DNA of 64,000 bases from Lederbergia citri (GTDB lineage: Bacteria > Bacillota > Bacilli > Bacillales > Bacillaceae_C). The stretch lies in assembly GCF_018343625.1 (NCBI RefSeq), contig NZ_JAGYPG010000003.1, positions 501,003-565,002 of the forward strand, read 5' to 3'. A program made the position numbers and the translations under genes. Positions within the stretch are counted from its first letter, which is position 1; each line of letters begins with the position of its first letter. The notes under the pieces are model-generated. The model ran no database searches, was not told the origin of the DNA, and saw only the letters and a program-made list of their open reading frames with translations. Positions 25,618 to 34,395 of the stretch are shown here, one piece after another.

Positions 25618-26384
25618 GCTTCCACTCCTAGCAGCTCTTCTTTTTTAATAGGACGTCCGTATATTTCCGAAAATATATCATCTGTTGCTTCTTCTACTGG
25701 ACCATCAAAAACAACTTCGCCAGCCCGGAGCCCGATGATTCTCGTTGCGTATTCTCTTGCCAAATCAATAAAGTGTAGGTTTACAATCGTTGTAATCCCT
25801 AACTCCTGATTAATTCTTTTCAAATCATCCATTACTTGTTTTGTCGTTAAAGGATCCAGAGAGGCAACTGGTTCATCCGCCAATATAATTTTTGCCTCTT
25901 GTGCAAGAGCGCGAGCAATGGAAACACGCTGTTGCTGTCCACCAGAAAGCTCTGTGGCCCGGGAATATGCTTTTTCAAGAATATTAACTCGATCTAAAGC
26001 ATCGAATGCTAGATTCATATCTTCCTTAGGAAATAAACCTAAAACCGTCCGCCAAGTAGAATGGTAGCCAACACGTCCTGACAGTACGTTACGTAAGACA
26101 GTGGAGCGCTTAACAAGATTAAAACTTTGAAAAATCATCCCGATGTCTCTGCGGAGTCTTCTTAATTGTCTTCCTTTGGCCTCAGTGATTGATTTCCCTT
26201 CGATAAGAATATTCCCATTTGAAATTTCAATCAGTCGATTGATGGAACGCAAAAGAGTGGATTTACCAGCTCCTGATAAGCCGACAATTACGACAAACTC
26301 CCCTTTTTCGATTGTGAGATTTATATTATTTAACCCTTTAACTCCATTAGGGTATGTTTTTGTAACATTTGTGAATTCTATCAC
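25614..26384 (-). CDS. phnC: Phosphonate-type ABC transporter ATP-binding protein
   Basis: A 256-residue ATPase with Walker A GLSGAGKST (about 34-42), signature LSGGQQQRV near 147 and Walker B IILADEPVASLDP near 166. The sequence FQSFNLVKRSTVLRNVL is specific to PhnC proteins. It drives import through the two PhnE subunits. A hairpin lies between phnD and this gene, probably making the binding protein more abundant than the membrane complex. Confidence 0.95.
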   Translation of the reverse strand: MIEFTNVTKTYPNGVKGLNNINLTIEKGEFVVIVGLSGAGKSTLLRSINRLIEISNGNILIEGKSITEAKGRQLRRLRRDIGMIFQSFNLVKRSTVLRNVLSGRVGYHSTWRTVLGLFPKEDMNLAFDALDRVNILEKAYSRATELSGGQQQRVSIARALAQEAKIILADEPVASLDPLTTKQVMDDLKRINQELGITTIVNLHFIDLAREYATRIIGLRAGEVVFDGPVEEATDDIFSEIYGRPIKKEELLGVEA

Positions 26385-26411
26385 TACGATTCCACCTTCT
26401 TTTATGATTAA

Positions 26412-26443
26412 AAAATGCCAAACCAGTTTACCTGGCTGGCATT
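26412..26443 (-). terminator. Hairpin between phnD and phnC
   Basis: AATGCCAAACCAG and CTGGCTGGCATT form a nearly perfect stem with a 5-base loop in the 93-bp gap between phnD and phnC. There is only a weak T-run on the minus strand, so it more likely protects the phnD message or terminates partially. Confidence 0.5.
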
Positions 26444-26477
26444 ATATATTAAATGGGGGGATTTAATATCAAAATAA

Positions 26478-27395
26478 CTACTCTGTTTTCACTCTTTTAG
26501 CATACTCGCGAACAATATCAAACACTTTATCTTCTGAAGCTGTATAACCTTCATGTGAATAAATATCTTTTATGATCTCGTGTCCTTTTTCGTCCTTACC
26601 AATTTCAATGAATGCCTCTTGAATCTTCTTAGACCATTCCTCATTCATATCTGAACGAATAGAAATAGTATCGTTAGGGATTGCTTCAGTGAAATGTAGA
26701 ACTCTAGTGTCTTCGAATACTGACGGATAGTCACCTTTTACAACATTACGTGCATCTTGGAAAATGACCGCTGCATCAACATCACCATTTAACAATGCAA
26801 TCACTGCTTGGTCATGACCTTTTACGGTAATTCCTTCAACATCCGTAAGCGGGTCAATTTTTTTATCCATTAAAGCAGCTGCTGGCCACACGTATCCTGC
26901 CGAAGAAGTAACATCTTGGAAAGCAATTTTTTTACCTTTTAAATCTTCTATTTTATTAATATTTGAATCCTTTTTTACGATAAACATAGATTTATAAAAA
27001 TCAACTAGCTTATCATTAGGCTGTCCTGTTTCATCGTCAACACCAAAGCGTTGTGCTTGGAGGATGACATTTGCAGCATCTTTTTCATGGGCTTGTACAT
27101 ACGCTGTTGGAGGCAAAAACCCAACATCAACTTTCTTTGATGCCATAGCTTCCACGATTGTGTTATAGTTTGTCGATACGCTGACAGTTACTGGAATGCC
27201 GAGTTTTTCCTTTAATAATCCCTCTAAAGGTTTTGCTTTTGCTTCCAATGTATCAGCATTTTGCGATGGAACAAATTGAACCGTCAAGCTTTCAGGTACA
27301 TAATCTCCTCCAGATGCTTTGGTGGAGTTACATCCACTTAAAATGCCGACAGCTAATGCTGATGACAGTCCAATTGCTGCCAATTTCTTAAACAT
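26478..27395 (-). CDS. phnD: Phosphonate-type ABC transporter substrate-binding lipoprotein
   Basis: A 305-residue lipoprotein with a signal peptide and lipobox ILSGC (Cys22). The mature protein has the PhnD fold: SLTVQFVPSQNADTLEAKAK at the start, KKVDVGFLPPTAYVQAH near 95, and the ligand-loop DVTSSAGYVWPAAALMDK near 160. It captures a phosphonate, phosphite or similar oxyanion. It is the first gene of phnDCEE and lies 71 bp from a triple TTAACA site on its own strand, which suggests PhoP control during phosphate shortage. No C-P lyase genes are present here. Confidence 0.94.
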   Translation of the reverse strand: MFKKLAAIGLSSALAVGILSGCNSTKASGGDYVPESLTVQFVPSQNADTLEAKAKPLEGLLKEKLGIPVTVSVSTNYNTIVEAMASKKVDVGFLPPTAYVQAHEKDAANVILQAQRFGVDDETGQPNDKLVDFYKSMFIVKKDSNINKIEDLKGKKIAFQDVTSSAGYVWPAAALMDKKIDPLTDVEGITVKGHDQAVIALLNGDVDAAVIFQDARNVVKGDYPSVFEDTRVLHFTEAIPNDTISIRSDMNEEWSKKIQEAFIEIGKDEKGHEIIKDIYSHEGYTASEDKVFDIVREYAKRVKTE

Positions 27396-27465
27396 AGGGT
27401 TACCTCCAAATAAGTAAAATAGTTTTGCTTACATGTCGAATTATAGCAGTGAAATTTCATGATTC

Positions 27466-27492
27466 TGTTAATGATAGGTTAAGTTATGTTAA
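27466..27492 (-). promoter_or_regulatory. Candidate PHO box upstream of phnD
   Basis: On the minus strand three hexamers, TTAACA, TTAACC and TTAACA, begin 10 and 11 bases apart. The PhoP box of Bacillus consists of TT(A/T/C)ACA-like repeats spaced by about 11 bases. The site is 71-97 bases before the phnD start and also lies 89 bases upstream of the divergent nucleotidase gene, so both could be controlled. Confidence 0.65.
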
Positions 27493-27580
27493 GGATATGT
27501 ATAGATTTTGTGTGATCCATTTTGCCTATTAAAAAACAGGTCTATAATCATATTTACATCGGAGTGAAAGGGTGGGGCAA

Positions 27581-29167
27581 ATGCAGGAAAAAGATGAACA
27601 GTGTACGTTAGTGATTCTAGAAACGAGCGATCTGCATGGGCATGTATTTCCAAAACAGTATCGAAATCATGAAGAAGTGAATAGTGGCTTAGCTAAGGTT
27701 GCCACAATTATTAAAGATGAACACGAAAAAAATAATTATTCATTATTGATTGATAACGGCGATGTCATCCAAGGGACACCGCTCACGTATTATTATGCAA
27801 AATTTATGCATGAGGAAAAAAACCCGCTCATTAGTATCATGAATGAATTAGAATACGACTGTGCAGTATTAGGGAATCATGAATTTAACTATGGAGACGA
27901 ACTGTTACAAAGAGCCATTGACCAATCTGCGTTTAATTGCCTATCGGCCAATATATTAAAGGAAGAAACGATGGAACCTGTATTTGGACCTCCATATCTC
28001 GTCAAGGAATTTGATAATGGCTTAAAAGTGATTATATTAGGCGTGACGACACATTTTATTCCGAACTGGGAGCAGCCAAGCAACATAAAAGGACTAGTTT
28101 TTGAAGATGCCTTATCGAGTGCGAAAAAGTGGATCGAATACATTCAAGAACATGAAAAATATGATTTATTAGTCGTCTCTTATCACGGAGGATTTGAACG
28201 AGATTTACACTCTGGAGAAGAAACCGAAGCTTTAACAGGGGAAAATCAGGCATATGAAATGTGTCAAACATTAACTGGGATTGATGTATTGCTGACTGGA
28301 CATCAGCATCGGATGATCGCAGATAAAGTCAATGAAGTTACGGTCATCCAACCAGGATGCCACGGGGAAGCTGTAGGCAAAGTTGCCGTTACATTTGAAA
28401 AAGTTAACGGAAAATGGGTTGTTAAAGAAAGTTCTCCTCAGCTGATAAAAGTGAGCGACGATGTAAAAGCCGATCCACATATTATGAAACTGACTAAAGA
28501 GTACGAAGAAGCAACTCAAACATGGTTGGACCAACCAATTTGCACCATTATAGGAAATATGACAATAGAAAATCCATTTGAAGTTAGAATAAGTGACCAC
28601 CCACTCATTGAATTTCTTAATCAAGTGCAAATGGAGGCTTCTGGAGCAAAGATATCCTGTACAGCACTTTTTGACAATGATTCACGAGGTTTTGGTGAGC
28701 ATATAACAATGAGAGACATTGTATCAACTTACGTATACCCAAATACACTTAAGGTCATCCGGATCACGGGAGAGGCAATGAAAGATGCTCTCGAGAAAAG
28801 TGCTTCCTATTTCATGATGGATGGAAATGGAGACATCTCCGTAAATCCTGAATTCACAGAGCCCAAACCACAGCACTATAACTATGATATGTGGGAAGGT
28901 GTAGACTATCTTTTGGATATAAGGAATCCAATCGGCTCGCGGGTTGCTTATTTAAAAATAGGAGAGAAACCTGTTCAGATGGACGAAGAATATGATGTGG
29001 TTATGAATAATTACCGAGCAGCGGGAGGCGGTGGTTACACCATGTTCAGAAATATGCCTGTCATCAAAGAAATTCAAATCGACATGACCGAGCTAATCGC
29101 AAACTACATGTTGAAGAGGAAGACAATCCACGCTAGTTGTAATGGGAATTGGAAGGTTATATGGTAA
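27581..29167 (+). CDS. 5'-nucleotidase / 2',3'-cyclic-nucleotide phosphodiesterase family protein
   Basis: A 528-residue metallophosphoesterase of the UshA/YunD type. Metal motifs are visible in order: LETSDLHGH near 14, DNGDVIQGTP near 56, LGNHEFNYG near 94, SYHGGFERD near 206 and TGHQHR near 240. The C-terminal nucleotidase domain (from about 320) ends with NNYRAAGGGGYTMF, which stacks on the base. There is no signal peptide, so it probably acts in the cytoplasm, releasing phosphate from nucleotides or cyclic nucleotides. The ATG at 27581 is chosen because AAAGGGTGG precedes it. Divergent from phnDCEE and probably part of the same phosphate-scavenging response. Confidence 0.9.
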   Translation: MQEKDEQCTLVILETSDLHGHVFPKQYRNHEEVNSGLAKVATIIKDEHEKNNYSLLIDNGDVIQGTPLTYYYAKFMHEEKNPLISIMNELEYDCAVLGNHEFNYGDELLQRAIDQSAFNCLSANILKEETMEPVFGPPYLVKEFDNGLKVIILGVTTHFIPNWEQPSNIKGLVFEDALSSAKKWIEYIQEHEKYDLLVVSYHGGFERDLHSGEETEALTGENQAYEMCQTLTGIDVLLTGHQHRMIADKVNEVTVIQPGCHGEAVGKVAVTFEKVNGKWVVKESSPQLIKVSDDVKADPHIMKLTKEYEEATQTWLDQPICTIIGNMTIENPFEVRISDHPLIEFLNQVQMEASGAKISCTALFDNDSRGFGEHITMRDIVSTYVYPNTLKVIRITGEAMKDALEKSASYFMMDGNGDISVNPEFTEPKPQHYNYDMWEGVDYLLDIRNPIGSRVAYLKIGEKPVQMDEEYDVVMNNYRAAGGGGYTMFRNMPVIKEIQIDMTELIANYMLKRKTIHASCNGNWKVIW

Positions 29168-29490
29168 ATGTTTTAAAGGCATGAATCCGAAAGAAGGTTT
29201 TGTGCCTTATCTTTTATAAAAAATAGAGAACGTTCTTTCTCTTTTAATACCTACTTTCCTTGACTTAGAAGGAATTAGAGTCGTAAACGGCGTACTTTAA
29301 TATAAGCATGAAAGCATTGAACTAAACAGTTGCCAAGAAAAGACGAACGAGTGCTGGCGATTTTACTTTATACAAATGGGAGTTATTTGATTCATTAGTT
29401 TTTCAGATTGATGAGTAGTAGGATGAAGGCTACATTGTTAGTCTTTTTTATATTTTCGTTAAATCAATAAATACGAAAAGAGGTATTAAA
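29168..29490. other. Intergenic stretch without recognised features
   Basis: About 320 bases of AT-rich sequence between the nucleotidase and nitronate monooxygenase genes. No credible gene, riboswitch or strong hairpin was found. The last 90 bases probably hold the promoter of the downstream gene, whose site is AAAAGAGG. Confidence 0.5.
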
Positions 29491-30564
29491 ATGTTAAACA
29501 ATGAACTTACAAAGCTTTTGAACATAGACTATCCCATTATTCAAGCACCTATGGCTGGAGGAATATCGACAACAGCATTAGTATCTTCCGTTTCCAATTA
29601 TGGAGGTCTTGGAATGATTGGAGCTGGGTATTTGAATCCTTCTCAAACTCGTGAACAAATTAGGGAAGTAAGGCAATCAACGACCAATCATTTTGGAGTG
29701 AATTTATTTGTTCCAACTGCTTTTCAGCGTTCAGATGAAAAAATACGTTTAGTGAATGATTTATTAGGCCCGATACATGATCTACTAGAAATTGAAAAAA
29801 ATGAAATCCCCTCTCCAACTTATGAAAGTCTTGTAGAATCATTCAATGCACAAGTAGCTGTAGTTATAGAAGAAAAAGTCCCTACTTGTTCTTTTACGTT
29901 TGGAATACCGAGTATAGAAATTATCGATATTTTAAAAAAGCATAATATTACGGTAATTGGAACAGCCACTACAGTTAAAGAAGCTGTGGAAATTGAAAAA
30001 GCCGGAATGGATATTGTGGTGGTTCAAGGAAGTGAAGCTGGCGGTCATCGTGGAACGTTCATCCATGATCATCAGGAAAGTTTAGTCGGCTTAATGTCTC
30101 TAATTCCACAAGTTGTTGATAATGTTATGATTCCTGTGATTGCCGCGGGAGGAATTATGGACGGTAGAGGGTTGATGGCGTCACTCTGTTTAGGGGCTAA
30201 AGGAGTGCAAATGGGTACTGCTTTTTTGACTTGTGTGGAAAGTGGAGCACATCCATTACATAAAGAAGCGATTCTTCAATCAACCGAAGACCAAACCATT
30301 TTAACGCGTGCATTTTCAGGTAAATGGGCGAGAGGCATTAATAATAAATTTATCGAGGATTTACATGAACACGAAACATCATTACCGGACTTTCCAGTTC
30401 AAAATTCTTTAACCCAAGGTATTAGAAAAGCTGCGTCCATACAAAACAATTCTGATTTCATGTCATTATGGTCAGGGCAAAGTCCGAGACTGGCTAAAAA
30501 TCAAACAGTCGAAATGTTAATGAAAAAAATAGTTGATGAAGCAAAAATTATAAAAAAAAATTAA
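29491..30564 (+). CDS. Nitronate monooxygenase (2-nitropropane dioxygenase family)
   Basis: A 357-residue FMN-dependent TIM-barrel enzyme that oxidises toxic alkyl nitronates such as propionate-3-nitronate to carbonyl compounds and nitrite. PIIQAPMAGGIST near residue 15 and the phosphate-binding glycine loops GSEAGGHRG near 182 and AAGGIMDGRG near 215 are class features, as is LGAKGVQMGTAFL. The catalytic histidine of the class is the one in AGGHRG. Similar FMN barrels include FabK enoyl-ACP reductases, but the sequence is nearer the nitronate enzymes. Expressed as a single gene or with the membrane-protein gene 76 bp downstream. Confidence 0.9.
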   Translation: MLNNELTKLLNIDYPIIQAPMAGGISTTALVSSVSNYGGLGMIGAGYLNPSQTREQIREVRQSTTNHFGVNLFVPTAFQRSDEKIRLVNDLLGPIHDLLEIEKNEIPSPTYESLVESFNAQVAVVIEEKVPTCSFTFGIPSIEIIDILKKHNITVIGTATTVKEAVEIEKAGMDIVVVQGSEAGGHRGTFIHDHQESLVGLMSLIPQVVDNVMIPVIAAGGIMDGRGLMASLCLGAKGVQMGTAFLTCVESGAHPLHKEAILQSTEDQTILTRAFSGKWARGINNKFIEDLHEHETSLPDFPVQNSLTQGIRKAASIQNNSDFMSLWSGQSPRLAKNQTVEMLMKKIVDEAKIIKKN

Positions 30565-30640
30565 TAACATTTTCATCAAAATTTCATTTTTACAACTTAT
30601 ACTAGCAATGAATTAATTTCATATGCTAGGGGAATTAGAA

Positions 30641-31219
30641 ATGACGTCAAAGATGAGTGCCCATAAAAAAACTCTTTTATCCAGCTATATTCCAAACCCA
30701 AAGGAACGGAAAAACATAGTTTTCAGTTTAATAATTACTGTTTTTTTATTGTTGATAGCGCTTTTTCTCATATCTATTAATCAACATCAACTCATGATGC
30801 AGGAGTATAAACATTATAAGGGATTTCTTAAACAATTTGGATCGATTTCAAGAATCGTTTACTTTGTCGTTTTGTCTATTTACCCTGTGTTTCTTTTGCT
30901 AAAGTGGAAACGTCTGAAAACGATAGAGTGGGGGAAATATCAATTAAAAAGCTTTATTCAATTTCTCGGAAAATTAATGAGAAAATGGCATGTACCCCTC
31001 GCGATAGTGTCAACTGGGATAGCATTGCTTCATGGCTATTTAGCGATAATCAGGGGATTTAAATGGGACTTTACAAATATTAGCGGCATCTTTGCGATAA
31101 TCATCTTATTTTTTTTACTATTAATGGGACTTAAAAGATTCAAGCGAAAAGATAAGAACTGGCATTTCAAACTTGCCATTACATTTCTCGTACTATTTAT
31201 GCTACATGCGTCATTTTAA
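30641..31219 (+). CDS. Small membrane protein with paired histidines, possible haem-binding four-helix protein
   Basis: A 192-residue integral membrane protein with five hydrophobic segments. Histidines recur at the ends of the last helices: RKWHVPLAI, ALLHGYLA, NWHFKLAI and MLHASF. This spacing resembles cytochrome b561/ferric-reductase-like bundles in which two His pairs ligate two haems. No flavin domain is fused and no quinone motif is visible, so the haem proposal rests on the histidine pattern only. The ATG at 30641 is preferred because AGGGG precedes it by nine bases. Confidence 0.6.
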   Translation: MTSKMSAHKKTLLSSYIPNPKERKNIVFSLIITVFLLLIALFLISINQHQLMMQEYKHYKGFLKQFGSISRIVYFVVLSIYPVFLLLKWKRLKTIEWGKYQLKSFIQFLGKLMRKWHVPLAIVSTGIALLHGYLAIIRGFKWDFTNISGIFAIIILFFLLLMGLKRFKRKDKNWHFKLAITFLVLFMLHASF

Positions 31220-31226
31220 TTATAAT

Positions 31227-31273
31227 AAAAGAGAGTCTCTCATAAGGATTAATCGTATGTGATACTCTCTTTT
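31227..31273. terminator. Terminator between convergent genes
   Basis: AAAAGAGAGT (31227-31236) pairs with ACTCTCTTTT (31264-31273), followed on the plus strand by TTTTC. The loop is long (27 bases) and contains a possible secondary stem. Confidence 0.6.
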
Positions 31274-31282
31274 TCATGCCCT

Positions 31283-31840
31283 TTACGATAACGTCTTTAC
31301 CAGATAATGATAGAAATGATGGTTAATCGTAATTCTTTTCTTAAAAATAAAACCAAGTCGTTCATACAGTTGACGTGCTTTATGATTCGATTCCTCTACA
31401 TTCAAAGAAAAAGTAGAATATCCCTGTTCTTTTGCAAAGTTACTCATCGATTGGATTAGTTCTGTCCCAAATCCTTGTCCGCCAAATTCCGGGTTCACAC
31501 TTAATGTATCTAAATAGAAATCTGTTTCATCAGCTTCTTGATCAAAAAGTGGTTTCTGTCCTGTCTTTTCCTTAATGTGAGTGCGAATAGGCTCGTCAAG
31601 CTCATAAGCATCTCTCCCGTGATAAGCAACGATAATGCCAACAGGAACCTCATCAACTGTTTTCACTAGACAATTACGATAACTTAAACGATTTTTTTCT
31701 TGGCAAAAATAGTTTCCTAACTGCTTCAGCACTTTCTCCTTTTCATGTTCTCCAGTCAAAGCTTCCGCTATATCGAGAATCGCATCATAAATGAGGATGG
31801 CTGCTTTTTTATAGTCTTCTTTTCGAGCCTGTCTAATCAT
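31283..31840 (-). CDS. GNAT-family N-acetyltransferase
   Basis: A 185-residue acetyl-CoA-dependent transferase. Motif A is seen as LSVNPEFGGQGFGTELIQSM near residue 120, with the pyrophosphate-binding loop GGQGFG, and motif B follows as LNVEESNHKARQLYERLGFI, characteristic of Rim/YhdJ-type proteins. The acceptor is unknown. The ATG at 31840 gives a normal GNAT start (MIRQARKEDY), though a GTG four codons earlier lies closer to AAAGGAAG. Similar proteins in Bacillus are 185-190 residues long. Confidence 0.87.
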   Translation of the reverse strand: MIRQARKEDYKKAAILIYDAILDIAEALTGEHEKEKVLKQLGNYFCQEKNRLSYRNCLVKTVDEVPVGIIVAYHGRDAYELDEPIRTHIKEKTGQKPLFDQEADETDFYLDTLSVNPEFGGQGFGTELIQSMSNFAKEQGYSTFSLNVEESNHKARQLYERLGFIFKKRITINHHFYHYLVKTLS

Positions 31841-32026
31841 AGGTGATGGCACTTCCTTTTTTACAATTTATAGCGTAATTATATCAAAATTAAAAAAAGG
31901 CGCTCTGCTAGAGTTGGCAGCAAAATAAAAAACTATCAAGCATCTAGCCGATAGCTAATTTTAGTTCATCAGTGTGTAAATCACAAATACAATAGGAAAT
32001 TTTTCTAGGGGGTCAATTTGAGTGGG

Positions 32027-32407
32027 CTAAGTAGTAATGTTTCGCAGTTTTCTCTCGTGTTGTAAGTTCTTGCTTGCTAAAAAGTCGACTGTTTCTTGAG
32101 TTTCTTGTAATTCAATTCGGAAGACGTCTAGCTTTTTCTCCAAGCGATCGAATCGATCTTCGAATTTAGCTTCCATGTTGTCCATACGTCCATTAAATTT
32201 TGCCCCCAAGTTATCCATTCGTCCGTTCAATTTTGCTTCCAAGTTGTCCATGCGGCCATTCAATGTAGCTCCCAATTTATCCATACGAGAGTCTAGTTTG
32301 TCCATACGTCCGTTAAGGCCATCTTCCATTTTCTCCAATTTTACATCAATTTGCTGAGAATATAGCTTTAACGCATTCAAAATTTCTTGGATTCCAGATT
32401 TCTCCAC
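32027..32407 (-). CDS. Coiled-coil protein with 11-residue repeats
   Basis: A 126-residue protein that is almost entirely helical. Residues 49-92 contain four 11-residue repeats of the type LNGRMDNLEAK, and a related segment occurs at 31-47; the last repeat has drifted to FEDRFDRLEKK. Such hendecads form a right-handed coiled coil and probably an oligomer. The GTG start is chosen because GGTGGTG precedes it and a TATAAT box lies 30 bases upstream; a longer frame would overlap the divergent gene. Function unknown. It may be a structural or regulatory stalk. Confidence 0.65.
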   Translation of the reverse strand: MEKSGIQEILNALKLYSQQIDVKLEKMEDGLNGRMDKLDSRMDKLGATLNGRMDNLEAKLNGRMDNLGAKFNGRMDNMEAKFEDRFDRLEKKLDVFRIELQETQETVDFLASKNLQHERKLRNITT

Positions 32408-32435
32408 TTTTTTCACCACCTTTCGCATTATTGAT

Positions 32436-32441
32436 ATTATA
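32436..32441 (-). promoter_or_regulatory. -10 element of coiled-coil gene
   Basis: TATAAT on the minus strand, 28 bases before the proposed GTG start. The -35 region is not a clear match. Its position argues against the longer upstream start. Confidence 0.5.
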
Positions 32442-32533
32442 CCATGATGCTCGTACGAAAAATTGTTAATAAAAAGGATTTCTAATACTTTCATTGAAAT
32501 AAGTACATAAATGATAAAACGGAGAGTGAGATC

Positions 32534-33460
32534 ATGGAACATACATTTCAAAAAGCAAGTGATTGGATTAAACGAAATGCACGTCCATTAGAGGTGGCGA
32601 GATGGGAATATGTATTTGAAGGTGGTTCACGCGATAACGTCATTCGTTATTTAGCGGCTTATCAAAATGAAGATGGAGGCTTTGGACATGGAATTGAGCC
32701 TGATTTTTGGCTGCCATCCTCTTCTCCAATGGCTACCTGGACAGCAGGACAAATGTTAGTAGAAATTGGTGCAAACGAAAACGAAGAAATCATTGGAAAG
32801 ATGATAAAGTATTTAGTAAATACTGCTGATAATGTAACGGGCATGTGGCAATCAGCATTACCGGAAAATAATCAATATCCGCATGCACCATGGTGGCATT
32901 GGAATGAAGGGGTACAAGAGAATTGGATGTTTAATCCTGGCGTTGAATTGGCAGCGTTTCTTGTACAATGGTCGCCTGAACATGACGAAGCTTCACAAAT
33001 TGCCTGGAATTCAATAGAAAAAGCAGTTGAACGATTGATGAATGCTAGCGAAATGGACAGGCACGAAGTTAACAATTACCAACAATTTTTAAAGATTATG
33101 CAAGCTCATAAGGAAATGTTTCATACACATACAGATTACGAGTTTGATGCGGTATCGGATAAAATTATGTCGTTTGCGGAAGAATGCATTGAACATAATA
33201 CTTCGGAATGGTCATCAGGTTATAAGGTTCTTCCTTTGGATATAATCGACAGCCCAGAACATCCACTTTATCCGAAATTTAAAGAATTGGTAGAGCAAAA
33301 CTTGAAGTTTTTCATGGAAGAGGTTTCTGACGAAGGTATTTGGGAAATCCCTTGGAGCTGGGGGAGTTATCCAGAGGAGTTTCCGATTGCAAGGAGATAC
33401 TGGCAAGGGATACTTGCAGTAAATAGATACAAGATATTACAGACTTTTGGTTATTTATAA
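32534..33460 (+). CDS. Alpha/alpha-toroid (prenyltransferase/squalene-cyclase-like) protein
   Basis: A 308-residue soluble protein. NEDGGFGHGIEPDFW near residue 45 is a QW-like motif of terpene cyclases and protein prenyltransferases, and WEIPWSWGSYPEEFPIARRYWQG near the C-terminus is a second aromatic-rich repeat. The acidic DXDD catalytic motif of cyclases is not seen, so it may have only the fold. No membrane segment or signal. It is divergent from the coiled-coil gene. Function unknown. Confidence 0.6.
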   Translation: MEHTFQKASDWIKRNARPLEVARWEYVFEGGSRDNVIRYLAAYQNEDGGFGHGIEPDFWLPSSSPMATWTAGQMLVEIGANENEEIIGKMIKYLVNTADNVTGMWQSALPENNQYPHAPWWHWNEGVQENWMFNPGVELAAFLVQWSPEHDEASQIAWNSIEKAVERLMNASEMDRHEVNNYQQFLKIMQAHKEMFHTHTDYEFDAVSDKIMSFAEECIEHNTSEWSSGYKVLPLDIIDSPEHPLYPKFKELVEQNLKFFMEEVSDEGIWEIPWSWGSYPEEFPIARRYWQGILAVNRYKILQTFGYL

Positions 33461-33493
33461 AACCCCCTAAGAAGGGGGAATATACTTTTAAAA

Positions 33494-33961
33494 TTAAAAG
33501 AACTTAGTTAGTCCGAGAATCAAATTGATCAATACGCCGATATGCATTATATCAAATAGCACCATAATAGACTTAAGTTGGGAACGCATTTCATCGTTCA
33601 GTCCTTTGCCCTCCTCTAAATTGCTATTTAACTGCTTTCCTATTTTACCCATGCGCGGACCGATAAATAAGAAAAAGCCTAAGAGAGCGATAAGCATAAT
33701 ATATTGCTTTAAGCCTAGCCATGACCAACTTAGGAAAGTGTAATGGTGCATAATCGTCATGATGATTCCGGTTATGAGAATCGTTAATACTGCCGTTAAA
33801 AAGAAAGGAACCGTACTTAACATCAATTTTAACATCGGTGCTTCCAACTCAGTCCCTTTTGCCTTATGAATACCAGCTACAATAAAGAAGCGTTCGTATA
33901 ATGCTCCTCCAAGCCAACAACAAACTGCAATTAGATGAAGAATTAATAAAAACGTAAACAT
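33494..33961 (-). CDS. Four-helix membrane protein (DUF2269/CopD-like)
   Basis: A 155-residue membrane protein with four helices. ILHLIAVCCWLGGALYER in the first helix and DIMHIGVLINLILG in the last carry histidines, a pattern shared with DUF2269 and CopD-like families in which haem or copper binding is suspected. The loop between helices 3 and 4 is long and charged. The GGAGGGAAG site supports the ATG. It is convergent with the toroid-protein gene, separated by a short C/G hairpin near 33462-33480. Confidence 0.65.
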   Translation of the reverse strand: MFTFLLILHLIAVCCWLGGALYERFFIVAGIHKAKGTELEAPMLKLMLSTVPFFLTAVLTILITGIIMTIMHHYTFLSWSWLGLKQYIMLIALLGFFLFIGPRMGKIGKQLNSNLEEGKGLNDEMRSQLKSIMVLFDIMHIGVLINLILGLTKFF

Positions 33962-34164
33962 AGGTCTTCCCTCCTAATGTGAAATAACATTATTTATATA
34001 TGAATGATATGAGTAAGTTAGAAGCATGATGGGAGGGTAATTGGAAATAAACTTTTGGGGAAATGGTATTTTTATCCTAAGTCGTTCGCAATAAAATTGC
34101 TGCTGTATTGGTTGGAATGTATTTAAATTTGCCTTATTTAAGTGTAAAATAATATTAAAATAAT

Positions 34165-34248
34165 TTATCTAGAGTGGTTGAGAGAACTGGGTCAAAAGCA
34201 TCATGTAACCTGCTAAAACTATAAATAAACACATGCTTTAGATGATAA
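34165..34248 (+). ncRNA. Degenerate SAM-I (S-box) leader
   Basis: The start TTATCTAGAGTGG, the ACCTGC segment and the closing GATGATAA align with the intact SAM riboswitch at 23.6 kb. About 20 bases corresponding to AGGTGCTAATACCAGC, which forms half of P3 and contacts the ligand, are absent. P2 has decayed to wobble pairs (GTGGT/ATCAT). It is followed by a terminator, as in the intact copy. Probably a decayed or altered riboswitch; SAM binding is unlikely. Confidence 0.6.
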
Positions 34249-34259
34249 AACAAAGATAG

Positions 34260-34297
34260 AACCCCTTTAGGCATTCCATGCGTAGAGGGGTTAAAAA
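34260..34297 (+). terminator. Terminator after degenerate S-box
   Basis: AACCCCTTTAGGCATTCCATGCGTAGAGGGGTT region: outer arms AACCCCT and AGGGGTT pair, with GCAT/ATGC inside, followed by an A/T-rich tract. It occupies the same relative position as the expression-platform terminator of the intact riboswitch. Confidence 0.65.
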
Positions 34298-34395
34298 TTT
34301 TTATATTCGAAGACTTATAACGCGTTGAAGTTAATGAGGATGAAGATGGCCTGCCAAGAGAAATGATTAGTGTTCATAAAAAAGGGGTGGATGAG

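Noticed and set aside
32132..32310. CRISPR or non-coding repeat
   Set aside because: The 33-bp periodicity encodes an in-frame 11-residue coiled-coil repeat within a gene with promoter and ribosome binding site.
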